Of a stretch of DNA of 64,000 nt, positions 25,076 through 35,984 are shown piece by piece. The notes below the pieces were generated by a model. The model worked only from the letters and a program-made list of their open reading frames with translations. It made no database searches and was not told where the DNA came from. Positions within the stretch are counted from its first letter, which is position 1, and each line of letters starts with the position of its first letter. Source of the DNA: Guadua angustifolia (taxonomy: Eukaryota > Streptophyta > Magnoliopsida > Poales > Poaceae); assembly GCA_036346375.1 (NCBI GenBank), contig CM070508.1:38026862-38090861 (forward strand). The letters run 5' to 3'. The position numbers and the translations under genes are program-made.

Positions 25076-25794
25076 GAGATGACCGTTGCCCTAGGTAACA
25101 AGGAGCACCCTAGCCGCACCTGAGGAGTTGGTTTAGTGCCATGGAAAGAAGGCTTCCTGGCTGACACATCGTTGTACAAACAGCCGAAGAGAATAAGAGA
25201 AGATCAGCTGGACCGTCAAATACAAGATGCTGTGGCGAGAGAGTTAGCGAAACAAAGAGCGGAGCTGGATAAGGTTGTGGAGCAAGCAGTACAGAAAGCT
25301 CTCAGCTCATGACCGCCACCCGATGACAGCCCTAGAAACTTCAATCAAGGTGTTTGTAAGAGCAACTGTGCGTCCACAGGGATCTCCGAAGAGCATGGAC
25401 TCCATTTTCCAGTGGATGACATCACAGAACCGGCACCATGCAAGCTGCATTTGTTCGCACATGGCATTACTATTAAGGTGGCTGATGGCAGGGCTTGGCC
25501 ATGCGGCTCCTCGCAGGTTCTGCACTGTCGCCCGATACCCCCGGGATTCGCCAGGGTCGAAGTGGACAGTGTAGTCCAACAATACTGCAAAATGGAGGTA
25601 GAGATCCCTAGCGAGGATGAAAAAAACAAACTTGGAGAAAACGTGCATGGCTTCCTCGTGTGGCACAAGAGCTTGATTAAGTTTGGCTCGGATGATGAGG
25701 ACGGCAAAGACAATGATGATGATGACCAGCCGCACTCTCCACACAAAGATGATGATGATCCGCCTGCACCAGCCAGAAAATTTCCAACTCCTCC
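25076..25794 (+). pseudogene. CACTA-element gene, DUF8039-type region (5' piece)
   Basis: One reading frame can be followed from 25076, starting EMTVALGNKEHP, a motif of En/Spm (CACTA) associated proteins of grasses. A basic/acidic helix (REDQLDRQIQDAVAREL) follows, then a DUF8039-like domain from about 25415 (DDITEPAPCKL ... IPPGFARVEV ... VWHKSLIKF) and an Asp-rich, then Pro-rich tail. The frame is broken by TGA at 25121 and 25310; the first fits CGA to TGA decay. It is cut at 25794 by a solo LTR and resumes at 27506. The left side is cut by the SIRE-like LTR. The role of these proteins in transposition is unproven. Confidence 0.72.
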
Positions 25795-26431
25795 TGTGAG
25801 ATCATGTGATGAAAAATTGGTTGAATGGTGAAATTGGCATTGTAAAGTGATTTTGATTATGACATGTGTGGTGCTTGTGCATGTGCTATGTTAAGATGAT
25901 TATCATGCTGGTGATAGCATGATGGAGTTTGCTTGATGCAATGCACTCATGTGAATGGTTGCATGGGTTGTTTTTGAGGCAAGTGGTGGACTTGTGCTCA
26001 AATGTTCATTTGATTATGCTACGGATAGCATAATGGTTTTGCTTGATGCAATGCACTCATGTGAGTGGTTGCATGGATTAACTTTGAGTAAAGTCGTGGA
26101 CTCGTGCTTGGAATTGTTTTTGTTTATTCATGTGCAGGAGTTGCTCAAGGGCGAACGTGGTCGATGACGGGACCGGAACTAGGTTCATGGAGGAACTGAG
26201 GTTCGGGACTAGGTTCAGGGGGGAATCGAGGTCTTGGTGGTCGAGGATGTCATGCGGGATATTTGGGCTAGAGAACATGCACATGGAGGCTGGTTAGTCA
26301 CGTAATTACAGCAGGTGGGCTGTTCATACGTGCAAAAGTTGTTTTTGGCCACGTTGGGCCAAGTTGAGATGTATACAGACTCTTTCCATGTTGGAAGTGG
26401 AGTTGTATCCTATCTTGTTAGGATTGCTCTG

Positions 26432-26439
26432 TATAAATA
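26432..26439 (+). promoter_or_regulatory. TATA box of solo LTR
   Basis: TATAAATA followed by GGGGGAGGTG, a good plant TATA context. It lies about 85 bp before a poly-A signal, as expected for the U3-R boundary of an LTR. Confidence 0.65.
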
Positions 26440-26518
26440 GGGGGAGGTGTCCCCTGTTTATTCTTGAGCAAGATTTTAGGGTTGTACTCTTTTGTTTGAG
26501 TACTGTAACCAAATCAGA

Positions 26519-26524
26519 AATAAA
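26519..26524 (+). terminator. Poly-A signal of solo LTR
   Basis: AATAAA in an AT-rich context downstream of the TATA box, followed by TTGCATCTTC. It would mark the end of R. Confidence 0.55.
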
Positions 26525-26676
26525 GATCCTTCTTGCATCTTCAGTGGCTGGTGATTTTTGTCTTTCTCTTGGCTTTGAAATAGTTGATCGATCGCTTGAA
26601 GTTTTGTTCATCACAGCAGTCACGAAGTTCATCACGCAGTTCGGTTCTTTGCAATGGTATCATCTTGCGAAGGTAA

Positions 26677-27200
26677 TATCTTTTGATCCGTAGATCCGAT
26701 CGGATTGATTCTTATTGGGTTTGATTTGTAATTGAATATAGTTTCTACAGTTAAAATTTCACATTAATCCAACAGTTAGATCTTTGGTAATTTGTGGTCA
26801 CCCAGATTGCTAGCCTGGTCGCCCAGCTGTTAGATCGCTAATTGTTTCAGTCATATTACGAAAGTCATAACTTTAGATCCGTAGATCCGATCGACCTGAT
26901 TCCTTTTTTTCACTTTGGCATTGAGTCTAGTTTATACAGTTAAAATTTCATGTCAATCAAATGGTTAGATCTTTGGGAATTACTGCTCGCCCAGATTGAT
27001 GTCCTGCTCGCCTGACTGCTCGCGTGGTCGCCCAGATTTAGTCATCTTGCAAAAGACATAACTTTAGATCCGTAGATCCGATTGACCTGATTCTTTTTGT
27101 GTTAGCTGGAGAATTGAGTCTAGTTTCTACAGTTAAAATTTCAAATCAATCCAATGGTTGGATCTCTAGGAATTTTAGTTTTTCTAAACTAGTCGGCCGG
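26677..27200 (+). repeat. Three imperfect repeats of about 190 bp in LTR
   Basis: The phrase TTAGATCCGTAGATCCGAT (first copy TTTGATCCGTAGATCCGAT) followed by a CAGTTAAAATTTCA segment recurs near 26683, 26873 and 27064, giving units of about 190 bp. Confidence 0.8.
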
Positions 27201-27204
27201 TTGA

Positions 27205-27375
27205 TAACGTGGTCGCCCAACCTGCTCGCCCAAGTGCCAAACTGGTCGCTCAAGTGTCCTACTGGTTGCCCAAGTGTTCTACTGGTCGCCCGGACTGTTC
27301 TACTGGTCACCCTAGTGCTCAAACTGGTCGCCCAAGTGATCTACCGGTTGCCCAAATTGGTCTATTGGTTTCCCA
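27205..27375 (+). repeat. Minisatellite, unit about 24 bp
   Basis: Seven to eight units built on ACTGGTCGCCCAAGTG, partly degenerate, directly after the 190-bp repeats. Confidence 0.8.
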
Positions 27376-27505
27376 ACTACATAAGCTGATTTCCAAGCAA
27401 TTTGACTTTCAATTGGGGTGTTTGAAAAGTTCGAAAATTTGATTTTAGCTTTCGCACAATCATTCACCCCCTCTGATTAATACATTAGTATATTTCGATC
27501 CTACA

Positions 27506-29093
27506 CCTCCGCCGGCACCGCCTAAGAAAAGTCCAACTCCTCCACCGTCATATAAGAAGAATCGAACATCAGCACCATCTCGGAAGTCCACACCGTCTTA
27601 TAGCAAATCTCGGTCATCTATGAAGTCAGCATAGCTTTAGAAGAAATTACCAGCCGAGATGACTGAGGAAGAACGGAAAAAGGAAATAAGCGCCTATGTA
27701 ACATCTCACTTCAAAAATGTGCCATAACCTGAGAAGACTAAAGTTGATGCTAATGCGTAGAAGTTTTTCTTGAGAATGGGAAAAGTCAAAGTGATGGGGC
27801 GGGCTTCTGATCCTTCCGAAATGTCAAACTACGAGGCATCTCCAGAAAGCAATACTTGAAGGCGGCTAGTGCTGATGCGCTGAGATTGGAAGCTTAAGGA
27901 GATGCTGCTGAACAAGCTCGTGCTTACGAGCAAGGTCTAAGGTGGAAGTTCTTTCTGGGGAAACTGCTGGTTGAACTAGCTCATTTAGACCACCTAACAA
28001 CACAACTGCAGTGCGTCCATCAGTGGTACATGCAGCAAAGTAATAATGGTATGGAGGCATTCCCAGTCAAATATGCAGAATCAGATTTTTACAATGGGGA
28101 TAACATCTTCTGGGTGTTATTCGTCGAATTGTATATATTGTACCAGCAAGATGCCCTGGACGTGAATATACTCAAACTGTGGACTTTGTAAGTCTCTATA
28201 TATATTATTGTACACTCTTGTACCGTTTAATTGCATGTCTAACTTCTTTCTTATATATGTAGAATGGAGATACATATATGTAAAAGAAGTGGCAATGATA
28301 ACTTAGGATTTCTCGATCCGGGGCTTGCCAACGAGAAAATTATTCGGCAGTCTCCACAATTTGTTGAAGACTATTTATTTAATACTTTCTTGAAGCTGCA
28401 ATACAAAACCTCCATACTTTTACCCTATAACTTTGCATATATATATTACCCTCCTTCTAATATCGTTTTACTATTTTTGCATAACACGATGTGTGACTAA
28501 TGGGCTATGTTAACATATATGTGCAACTTTCACTGGGTCCTCCTCGTCATCGAGTTAGATGCTAGTAGGATTTTTGTCTTGGACTTGAGGAGAAAACCCC
28601 TTAATCTGTATAAAGACTTTTGGGACTTGATGAATAGGTAAACTCGATAGTTGCATTATTGCTCTAGTAATATTCCATTCTATTGCATTTAAGCTTAATT
28701 ACTTTTTAAAATCATTCACAGGGCATTCGCACGATATCGCAAGAAAAGTGTTCGGCATCGTCCTTACAAGATTTCCAAATAATAATCGACTTTCCACGCA
28801 TGAGTCAGGACCCGGGAAATAATTTATGTGCACACTACGTATGTACAAATATGCATTCAATTGTCACAGAGAGTGTCGGCTATAACGAAGCCATGGTATA
28901 TAATTACACATTGATCCCTACTTTTCTTTCATTTAACATATATCATCATTAATTAAATTTCTCTTTTCTTCAATAATAGCGCTCCAGGTTGAGAACCAAT
29001 AAGTTACTGCTAATAGAAATTTTAGCAATTCAAGAGCAGATCGCTGGATTCGTTCACGATGAGATCATCAATCCAAACGGAGTATGACTTAAT
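27506..29093 (+). pseudogene. CACTA-element gene, Ulp1-like protease region (3' piece)
   Basis: This continues the gene interrupted at 25794. The Pro-rich linker resumes at 27511 (PPAPPKKSPTPPPSYKK), then EMTEEERKKEIS. Several stops and frameshifts follow to 28260. The C-terminal part resembles a Ulp1-type (C48) cysteine protease domain: FHWVLLVIELD with His at 28531-28533, VLDLRRKPL with Asp at 28582-28584, an intron with intact GT..AG at 28638-28721, then SQDPGNNLCAHYVC with Gln at 28806-28808 and Cys at 28827-28829. A last exon (28981-29088) reads LRTNKLLLIEILAIQ then EQIAGFVHDEIINP. The proposed His-Asp-Gln-Cys set survives although the frame does not, notably at 28777-28785. Confidence 0.72.
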
Positions 29094-29803
29094 TGTGAAA
29101 TACATTGGTTATATGATATTATTCTAAACGATCCCTGGTCACATATCATTATGTGGGACAATAGTGATCTGACCAGTACATGTATTGATTGATGGTAATG
29201 TTTCACATACCATAGATATGGAGATATCAAATCAATAATGTGGGCACATGTTAGAGAACATGGGGTTGGATAGACCCGCTCCGAGACACTGATGAGATTG
29301 TTATCTTAGAAGTGCCATCAGAGTGTAGTCTCGAGTGGTATACCTATACAATCCTTTGACCTGAGATTCTTATTGATTCTCAGCATGCGTAATTGTATAC
29401 TTTGGGGCTATCAAACGCTTCTCCGTAGCAGGAGAGTTATAAAGGTAGCTTCCGGGTATGCCATGAAACATGATGTGAGATATAAGAGATCAAGATGGAA
29501 TTTTCCCCTCCTCGATAACGGGAGAGATATCTCTGGGCCCCTCAGTGTGGATGGATAAGGAAAAGTGCATGGCCATGCCAAAGTGATTAAAGTGTTAATC
29601 ATGAATTATATCCATTACATTAACGAGTGAATTTGTCAAGCAATCACAAGGGTGGCACACTTTTCACCTTGAGCTTGACTGATATCATGTGGCAAAAGGA
29701 TCCTATGTGAGTGTATCAAGGTTCAACTGATTCGATCATTGTGTACATTCGGGGGTCAATATGTGCTGCTAGGTACCGCTATTGACTTGTGGTCTAGGAA
29801 AGG
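29094..29803 (+). mobile_element. Copia-type LTR, left piece (split by CRM-like element)
   Basis: Begins TGTGAAATAC right after the CACTA gene. The right piece is 41488-42131; joined, the LTR is about 1.35 kb. Flanks TTAAT (29089-29093) and TTGAT (42132-42136) agree at four of five bases, a plausible aged TSD. No internal region is present, so it is probably a solo LTR. The last five bases AAAGG are the TSD copy of the CRM-like insertion. Confidence 0.65.
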
Positions 29804-30723
29804 TGATGGGAACGGGAATGCCGAACTTCCGTCAGGTGGAGGATAAGTCGATTAGGCGGCGCGAGACACACACGATCCGGCTTCTTGATCGGCACGATCA
29901 AAACCCTTGCAATCGCAGCACCACGCGTCCTCTGGTTATCAACCGTGCGCTGCCCGGTTGACTTCGCCACGAAGGCTAATCCCTACCTGTGAATCGAGAA
30001 CACAAGCAAGAACAAGAAAGATGCAACTGAATTTGTAATTGAGGATGAAGCTCACGAGTTGGGGTCTCACAAACCGATGAACGGCGACACTGTTCAAACA
30101 CAGAATTGATCTAAGCAAAACCCGCCTCAAACCCTAGCGGCGGCTACTGATTATAAGGTCTAAGGGACGTCCTAGAAACCCTAAACACGTCCGTGATGGA
30201 CTCCAACACGATACATGGGCCAACGGCCCAAATTGGTGACGCAGCACCTTGGGACAGATTCTGTCTGCCAACTTGCAACGTGAATTCCTGTCGACTCCGA
30301 AGTCCAAATAACCTAAAAGTAGTGCCATTGGAAAGGTTATCTCCTTAGCTTTCGAGGCATATATGGATCATCGAAATCGGAGCCCGTTTGTGGCCTGGGT
30401 AACGATTTTAGTGAACACTGCTCCTGGTGGCCGAGGTAGTCGACTCCGAGATGAATTGTGTCTCCAACTTGACTTGGACGCCCTCCTTGCCTCCCTCCTG
30501 GCCCTCGCTGGTTCCAAGGCCTTCATGATCCTCTCTAAAGTTCCTAAGTACAATATAATCAATAATATCATTAGGTAGCATACCATCCTCACAAGTATAT
30601 GCACGGGCACTTAGGAACGAGCTCACCTGTTGATTCAATTGCCGTGCTCGTGCTCTTGTGATGGGTCCTTGCATCACTATTGGAGGAGTCTCGGGCGTAT
30701 GCATAGGAGTGATGTCCTCATCA
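29804..30723 (-). mobile_element. 3' LTR of CRM-like element (920 bp)
   Basis: On the minus strand it begins TGATGAGGACATC just after the polypurine tract and ends CCGTTCCCATCA. The first 316 bp also encode the end of the polyprotein. Confidence 0.92.
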
Positions 30724-31925
30724 TCCTCCCCCTCTTGAAGTGGAGTCGTCCTCGACTCAAGCTCATCTTCTTTTCCCATGAATGGTTTCAAATCTGCAAT
30801 GTTAAATGTGGGACTAACCCTAAATTCGGGTGAGAACTCAAGTTTATATGCATTATCATTTATTTTCTCAAGTATCTTGAAAGGACCATCAGCTCTAGGC
30901 ATTAATTTAGACTTTCTCAATTCTAGAAAACGATCCTTTCGCAAGTGTCACCATACTAAATCACCCGGTTCAAGTTTTACTTCCTTTCTACCTTTACTTC
31001 CCGCAGTCCTATACCTTTCATTCATCATTTCAATATTTTCTTTAGTCTTTTCATGCAATTTCAGAATAAATTCAGCACGTTCCTTAGCATCATGATTAAC
31101 TCGTTCACTAGTAGGTAAAGGTAATAGATCAATAGGAGCACGGGGATTGAAGCCATACACTACCTGAAAAAGACTTACCTTGGTGGTGGAGTGTACCGCC
31201 CTATTATAAGCGAACTCAACATGCGACAAACACTCTTCCCACATCTTCAAATTCTTCTTCAAAACAGCCCTCAACATAGTAGATAATGTACGATTTACTA
31301 CCTCGGTTTGGCCGTCGGTTTGGGGATGACATGTTGTTGAAAACAGCAGCTTGGTCCCCAATTTATTCCATAGAGTTCTCCAAAAGTTGCTCAAAAACTT
31401 GGCATCATGATCTGAAACAATAGTAGAAGGCATACCATGCAAGCGAACGATTTCTTGAAAGAAAAGGTTAGCAATATTAACAGCATCGTCGCTCTTATGA
31501 CAAGGAATAAAGTGAGCCATCTTAGAAAATCTATCAACCACCACAAAAATACTATCCCTCCCCCTCTTGGTCCTAGACAGTCCTAAAACAAAGTCCATAG
31601 ATATCTCCTCCCATGGAGTGCTGGGAACAAGAAGAGGCATATATAAACCATGTGGATTCAATCGTGACTTAGCCTTTTGACATGTAGTGTAGCGGGATTC
31701 AAACCTCTCAATGTCTCGCCTCATCTTCGGCCAAAAGAAGTGAGCGGACAGCACAACCTCCATCTTCTTGGCACCAAAATGACCCATCAAACCTCCTCCA
31801 TGAGCCTCCTGTATCAAAAGAAAATGAACAGATCCAACTGGAATGCATAGGTGGTTAGCTCTAAACACAAATCCATCATTTATCACATATTTGTCCCATG
31901 TTCTTCCCTCTTTGCAATGCAGCAA
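30408..31925 (-). pseudogene. CRM-like pol: integrase and C-terminal tail
   Basis: The integrase inserts element cDNA into the host genome. From the 31925 end, the zinc region has His42 and His49 but only one of its two Cys: RYTTC has Tyr79 where Cys is expected, with Cys82 intact. The DDE core is complete: Asp111 (MDFVLGL), Asp172 (VSDHD), Glu208 (QTEVV), with the standard D-60-D-35-E spacing. SDHD replaces the usual SDRD. One TGA at 30945-30947 follows LEPGDLVW, and the same frame resumes (HLRKDRF ... SPTFNIADLKPF) as the chromovirus C-terminal module. The tail ending at 30408 (GPITRARARQLNQQV) lies inside the 3' LTR, as in CRM elements. Two lesions make it inactive as read. Confidence 0.85.
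30724..30736 (-). other. Polypurine tract of CRM-like element
   Basis: Minus strand AAGAGGGGGAGGA immediately before the 3' LTR start TGATGAGG. It lies within the coding frame, as expected if pol overlaps the LTR. Confidence 0.85.
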
Positions 31926-32580
31926 GACATCTTTAAAATCATCATTATTAGCATATTGTTCTTTAATTGATTCCAGTCAAAATATACGACAATCAAGTTG
32001 GGTAACATGGTATATCTCCTAGACAAGGCATCAGCAATCACATTATCCTTCCCTTTCTTGTGTTTGATAACATAAGGAAAAGATTCAATAAATTCAACCC
32101 ATTTAGCATGTCTATGATTCAGTTTCACTTGACTGCGAATATGTTTTAGCGACTCATGATCGGAATGAATAACAAATTCTTTGGGCCAAAGATAATGTTG
32201 CCACATTTCTAAAGATCGCACAAGAGCATACAATTCTTTATCATCGTGGAATAATTCAAAACAGGACCACTCAATTTTTCGCTAAAGTAAGCAGCAGGTT
32301 TCTTGTCTTGCATCAAAACACCACCAATTCCAACCCCACTAGCATCACATTCAAGCTCAAAGGTCTTATTAAAATCGGGAAGTTGGAGTAAAGGTGCATT
32401 AGTAAGCTTATCTTTCAAAAGTTGAAGGCATTCTCTGTGCTTGCCCCAATGGAACACAACTCCTTCTTCGTCAACTCGTTCAATGGGGCTGCAATGGTGC
32501 TGAAATCCTTCACAAAGCGGTAAAATCCGGCAAGTCCATGGAAGCTCCGCGACTTGTGAAATCATCGTGGCGTTGGCCAA
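31883..32580 (-). pseudogene. CRM-like pol: RNase H, frameshifted
   Basis: RNase H removes template RNA during reverse transcription. Two overlapping frames make up the domain: 32209-32580 holds FELECDASGVGIGGVL with the first catalytic Asp, and 31883-32233 holds VIHSDHESLKHI with the Asp pair region and ends KGKDNVIADALSRR, the standard end of gypsy RNase H. The join near 32230 (NYSTMIKN against the usual NYSTYDKE) is a frameshift. The connection to the integrase frame at about 31920 is also shifted. Confidence 0.85.
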
Positions 32581-32934
32581 CTCTTAATCGCGTGCACCTT
32601 GGCTTCATCCACCTCAATTCCTCATGAGTCACAACATAGCCAAGAAGCGATACTCGTTCGATTGCAAAAAGTGCACTTCTTGAGGTTACCAAATAAGCGT
32701 GCGACGCACGAAAAGCATCAAAAACAGCACGTAGATGATCAAGATGTTCATGTAACGACTTGCTGTAAATCAATATATCATCAAAATAAACCACCACAAA
32801 TTTCCCAATGAAAGCTCGTAAAACCTCGTTCATTAAGCGCATGAAAGTGCTATTTGCATTAGTTAAACCAAAAGGCATGACTAACCACTCATACAATCCA
32901 AACTTGGTTTTAAAGGTTGTTTTCCATTCATCTC
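32510..32934 (-). pseudogene. CRM-like pol: reverse transcriptase, 3' half
   Basis: Resumes directly after the nested element with DEWKTTFKTKFG. It contains the MPFGLTNA motif and the catalytic VVVYFDDILIYS box. Toward its end the frame decays (RASHAYLVTSRSALF) and is lost before RNase H. The first residues of the open frame above 32934 are read from the nested LTR and are not RT. Confidence 0.88.
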
Positions 32935-33785
32935 TGTTAGCGCTAAAAAGTGTCGTTTCAGCGCCAACTCTGCCGATTCCTGGAATCGGGCTTTTGCGTG
33001 TAGGATCGGGTTTGCACGGGTGTGCCAGCCGATTTGACCCTCGTAATCGGCAAGGTGGACGTACGGCAAGCTGAACGTACAGCGAGCCGACCGTACTCAA
33101 AACCACCGGCCAGTCTACTGACAAGATAGCCGATGGTGCAAGTAGACAATCTATCAACTACGCAACCGGTTGCGCAATTAATAGATCGGGATAAATAGGC
33201 TATCGGCTTAACGAGACGTCAAGCCGATAGAATGAGAGGTGGAACCTAACTCCTCCGGCAGACGGCGATGCGCAGCAATACCGCCGAAGATAGTATTCGA
33301 TGTCGGCGGAGAAGATCGAATCTGAACCGAGGTAGTTCTCTCCGGTAGGTGTACCTTGAAAGCCGATGCGAGTGGGTCGATCGGATTCGCGATCTGAAGA
33401 CTACAGCGATAAAAGTAGAGATAGGTGAATAGTAGATTGATTGATTGGTGGGGACCCTTTACATGATGCACCATGGCACCTATTTATACTAATTTCTAAC
33501 CTAGACCGACTAGAACACAAGTTCGTACTAGATACAGACTCGATCGGATATATTCCTATTACAACCTATTATTTCCTGATATACTTATGCTAAACCGATT
33601 CGAACCCTTCTTTCCATACTTAATCCTATCACACTAAGGAAAACTTGATAAATAAGTAAACAAGCCTAATCTAGATACAAGGCCGAGTCTTTTTCCAATT
33701 CGACGCGCCTTTGTAGATACTAACTCGAACACTAATCCGATTAACAGAATAATTGTCTAAACCAGGCTATTTTTGGGTGTCAACA
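32935..33785 (-). mobile_element. 3' LTR of nested element (851 bp)
   Basis: The plus strand reads TGTTAGCGC to GGTGTCAACA. On the minus strand the purine run CCGGGGGGCATA abuts its start (33786-33797) and serves as polypurine tract. Confidence 0.9.
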
Positions 33786-33851
33786 TATGCCCCCCGGTTT
33801 TTGTGACATGAGAATCATGTTGCAAAAATCATATCGGCTTTTGTCCATCTG

Positions 33852-35067
33852 CTATGAACTCACTTCTACTTCTTGGCGTTCCTTGTCGATTTCACGCTTC
33901 TTTTGGGTCTTCAATCTTTGCAACCTTCTCTTCTGAGACTTTGTTAGACCCGTAGGACACCAGCGAGGATTGGGCTCTATCAACTTACTTTTACTTATCA
34001 ATGTACATGGTCTGTCATTAGCCGATGTGACCTTCACTTTGCACCATTTGCCGATTTCTGGTTGTCCTTCGGCATTTGCAGTTACTGCAGTTGGCTCATA
34101 CTTGGCCTTTATTTGCTTCCGGCCAACTAATACTTTCAAGTATGGTGTTTCCTCAAGCTCTTTATGAGTGTCGCTTTCATTGCTGCCCCCCGAGGAACCG
34201 ACTGTATCAATATGATGAGAATTCGTTGTCAAAGTCGGCTTATCTTCAGAGCTTGATTCTGGAGTTTGCTTGCAGCTCTCTTGCTTCCTGGCGTCGGTTT
34301 GTCGATTAGCTTCATGCTGTTGCTGATTCTTCGCACGTTGTAACCGACGCTTCTGTGTTTTGCTTAATCCAGCTGGGCACCATTGTGGTTTGGCTCCTGT
34401 TGGCTTTCTATTTGCTTTCTCCACATCACGAGTGCATCGTCTTTCAGTGATTCTACCCTTTGATATGCACATCGGCTTTTTGGAGCTTATATTAGCCGAT
34501 GTATTTTGTTGGCATCTTGAACGAGCACCCTGACAAGGATGGAGATGAGACATCGGACAATCATAAGCCATTGGAAGCCTTAGATGTCGCTCCCAGCAAA
34601 ACTGGAAAAAAGGACACTCCCAATGAGCCCTTTCTTCATCCACATGTCGGCTCTTCATATGTGATTGTTTATGTCTTCTAGTATGCCGGACATATGACTC
34701 CTTTATCAATAATCTTGGAGGCCGATTGCTTAACTGTTCCAAAGCTTCCTGACTTTGACGTGCTAGCCGATTCCTCTTTCTTCCCGATGCTATCGGCTTT
34801 GTGAAGTGAAGTACCGATGGTAACCTGTGCAGGTATCGATGGAAGATCACCGTAAGTGGTTTCAAGATCTGCATCCTCGCCATCAGTATCTGAGCTATCA
34901 ACATGAAACGCCTTCTCGCTCTGGCAATCGTAAAATATGTCTTCATCGGAATCGGCTTCTTTATGATTGTGTAGTATGGCATCATAGCAACGATCCCTGC
35001 CTTCTTTGATTTCTCCAACCGACTGTTGGCTAATGCCGTCATCGGCTTTTGTAGTTAGAGAATCCAC
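33852..35067 (-). pseudogene. Gag-region protein of nested element with duplicated QKRRLQR motif
   Basis: Two overlapping frames appear to be one broken coding region. The upstream part is 34678-35067 (acidic, EADSDEDIFYD, then SASTSKSGSFGT). The downstream part lies in the 33852-35042 frame from about 34650 on. The latter contains WCPAGLSKTQKRRLQR at residues 221-236 and WCPTGLTKSQKRRLQR at 361-376, so the basic module occurs twice, 140 residues apart. Related grass gypsy polyproteins carry this module between gag and protease; its function is not known. No zinc knuckle or protease motif follows. The early residues of the long frame are probably out-of-frame translation. Confidence 0.6.
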
Positions 35068-35116
35068 TCGTGACGATCAACATCACCAATTCCAATCGCT
35101 CCCGAGTATATCTTCC

Positions 35117-35926
35117 TTAATCGGCTTGGCGTCTGAGAATCATCATTGGATTAACTCCATGTTGAGCTGTAGCTAATGGAAAAGTTAATAATGCAGAAGA
35201 TTGTAGATGATACATCCAAACCTTCATGATCTGGGCAGCCGATATCTCAAAGATCCTTTCTTGCCGATTGATAGGATCAGTCATCGCTGACACCAATTTC
35301 ATAGATGAATCTAACAATGATGGGTTTGTCGGCCTTTTGGCCGATACTTGCCCTTTGCCGCATGATTCATCCACTTGCCCCCCGAATGCTTGAGGGTTTT
35401 GATCAGCCAAATTTATCAATTCAGATTGCAATGTAAAATACCGATCATTATCATACCTTTCTGGAGTTAATCCTGGCTCTTTTGTAGTTTTTTGTCTCCA
35501 GAAGTATGCTTCTAGATCCCTTTGTAACACTCCCCCGATTTTCTAGAATATATCCTTGAATTGATCTTCAATTGGAATATGATCTTGAGGTTCACAACCT
35601 TGCAAATCTTGCCTTGTTGATTGGATCGGTGGCGCATATGTAAGAATTGCCTTTTGGCACATATCTCTATGATTCATCAAATGATGATTGTCGATCTGAA
35701 CTGAACTTTGGACACGCCCTTGCATGCCTTTGTATGTATTTATCGGCTGAGGAATAACCTGAAGTCCATAATACTGCTGATTTTGACCATAGAAACTAGC
35801 CCTAGATTGATCTTGATGTATATGGCCGTATTGATCTTGATAATTCATAGTGATCGGTCCTGGGTAGGCCTGATGCTTGCAGATCGCTGCAAGCTGCATA
35901 GGCACATGATAGATAGACTGATTCAT
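35117..35926 (-). pseudogene. Leader/gag-like frame of nested element with one TAG
   Basis: The frame opens with ATG at 35926, about 35 bp after the primer site, and reads MNQSIYHVPMQLAAICK, then Gln/Tyr-rich sequence (YQDQYGHIHQDQ). A TAG at 35540-35542 interrupts it, and the same frame continues from 35539 (QRDLEAYFWRQK ... NQPQAFGG-type region) to 35117. No domain is recognised. Its position after the primer site suggests the start of a gag-like product. Confidence 0.5.
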
Positions 35927-35959
35927 GTTGAAAAATAACAGATCTTACTGGGTTTGATC

Positions 35960-35981
35960 TCGCGTCCCACCGGGCGTGCCA
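35960..35981 (-). other. Primer-binding site of nested element
   Basis: Minus strand, a few bases after the LTR end: TTGGCACGCCCGGTGGGAC. It starts with TGG as primer sites do, but it is not the Met-tRNA type used by the other elements here. The exact tRNA is not assigned. Confidence 0.65.
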
Positions 35982-35984
35982 ATT

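Larger units (their letters stand above)
25795..27505 (+). mobile_element. Copia-type solo LTR with TSD CCTCC
   Basis: The LTR starts TGTGAGATCATG and ends GATCCTACA. The five bases before it (25790-25794) and after it (27506-27510) are both CCTCC, giving a clean insertion footprint inside the proline-rich part of the CACTA gene. No primer site or internal region is present, so it is a solo LTR left by recombination. It carries its own TATA box, poly-A signal, three 190-bp repeats and a 24-bp minisatellite. Assignment to copia rather than gypsy rests on LTR style and is less sure than the borders. Confidence 0.88.

Noticed and set aside
25307..25746. Long minus-strand frames opposite the DUF8039 region
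   Set aside because: They are shadows of the plus-strand coding frame, whose motifs are recognisable.
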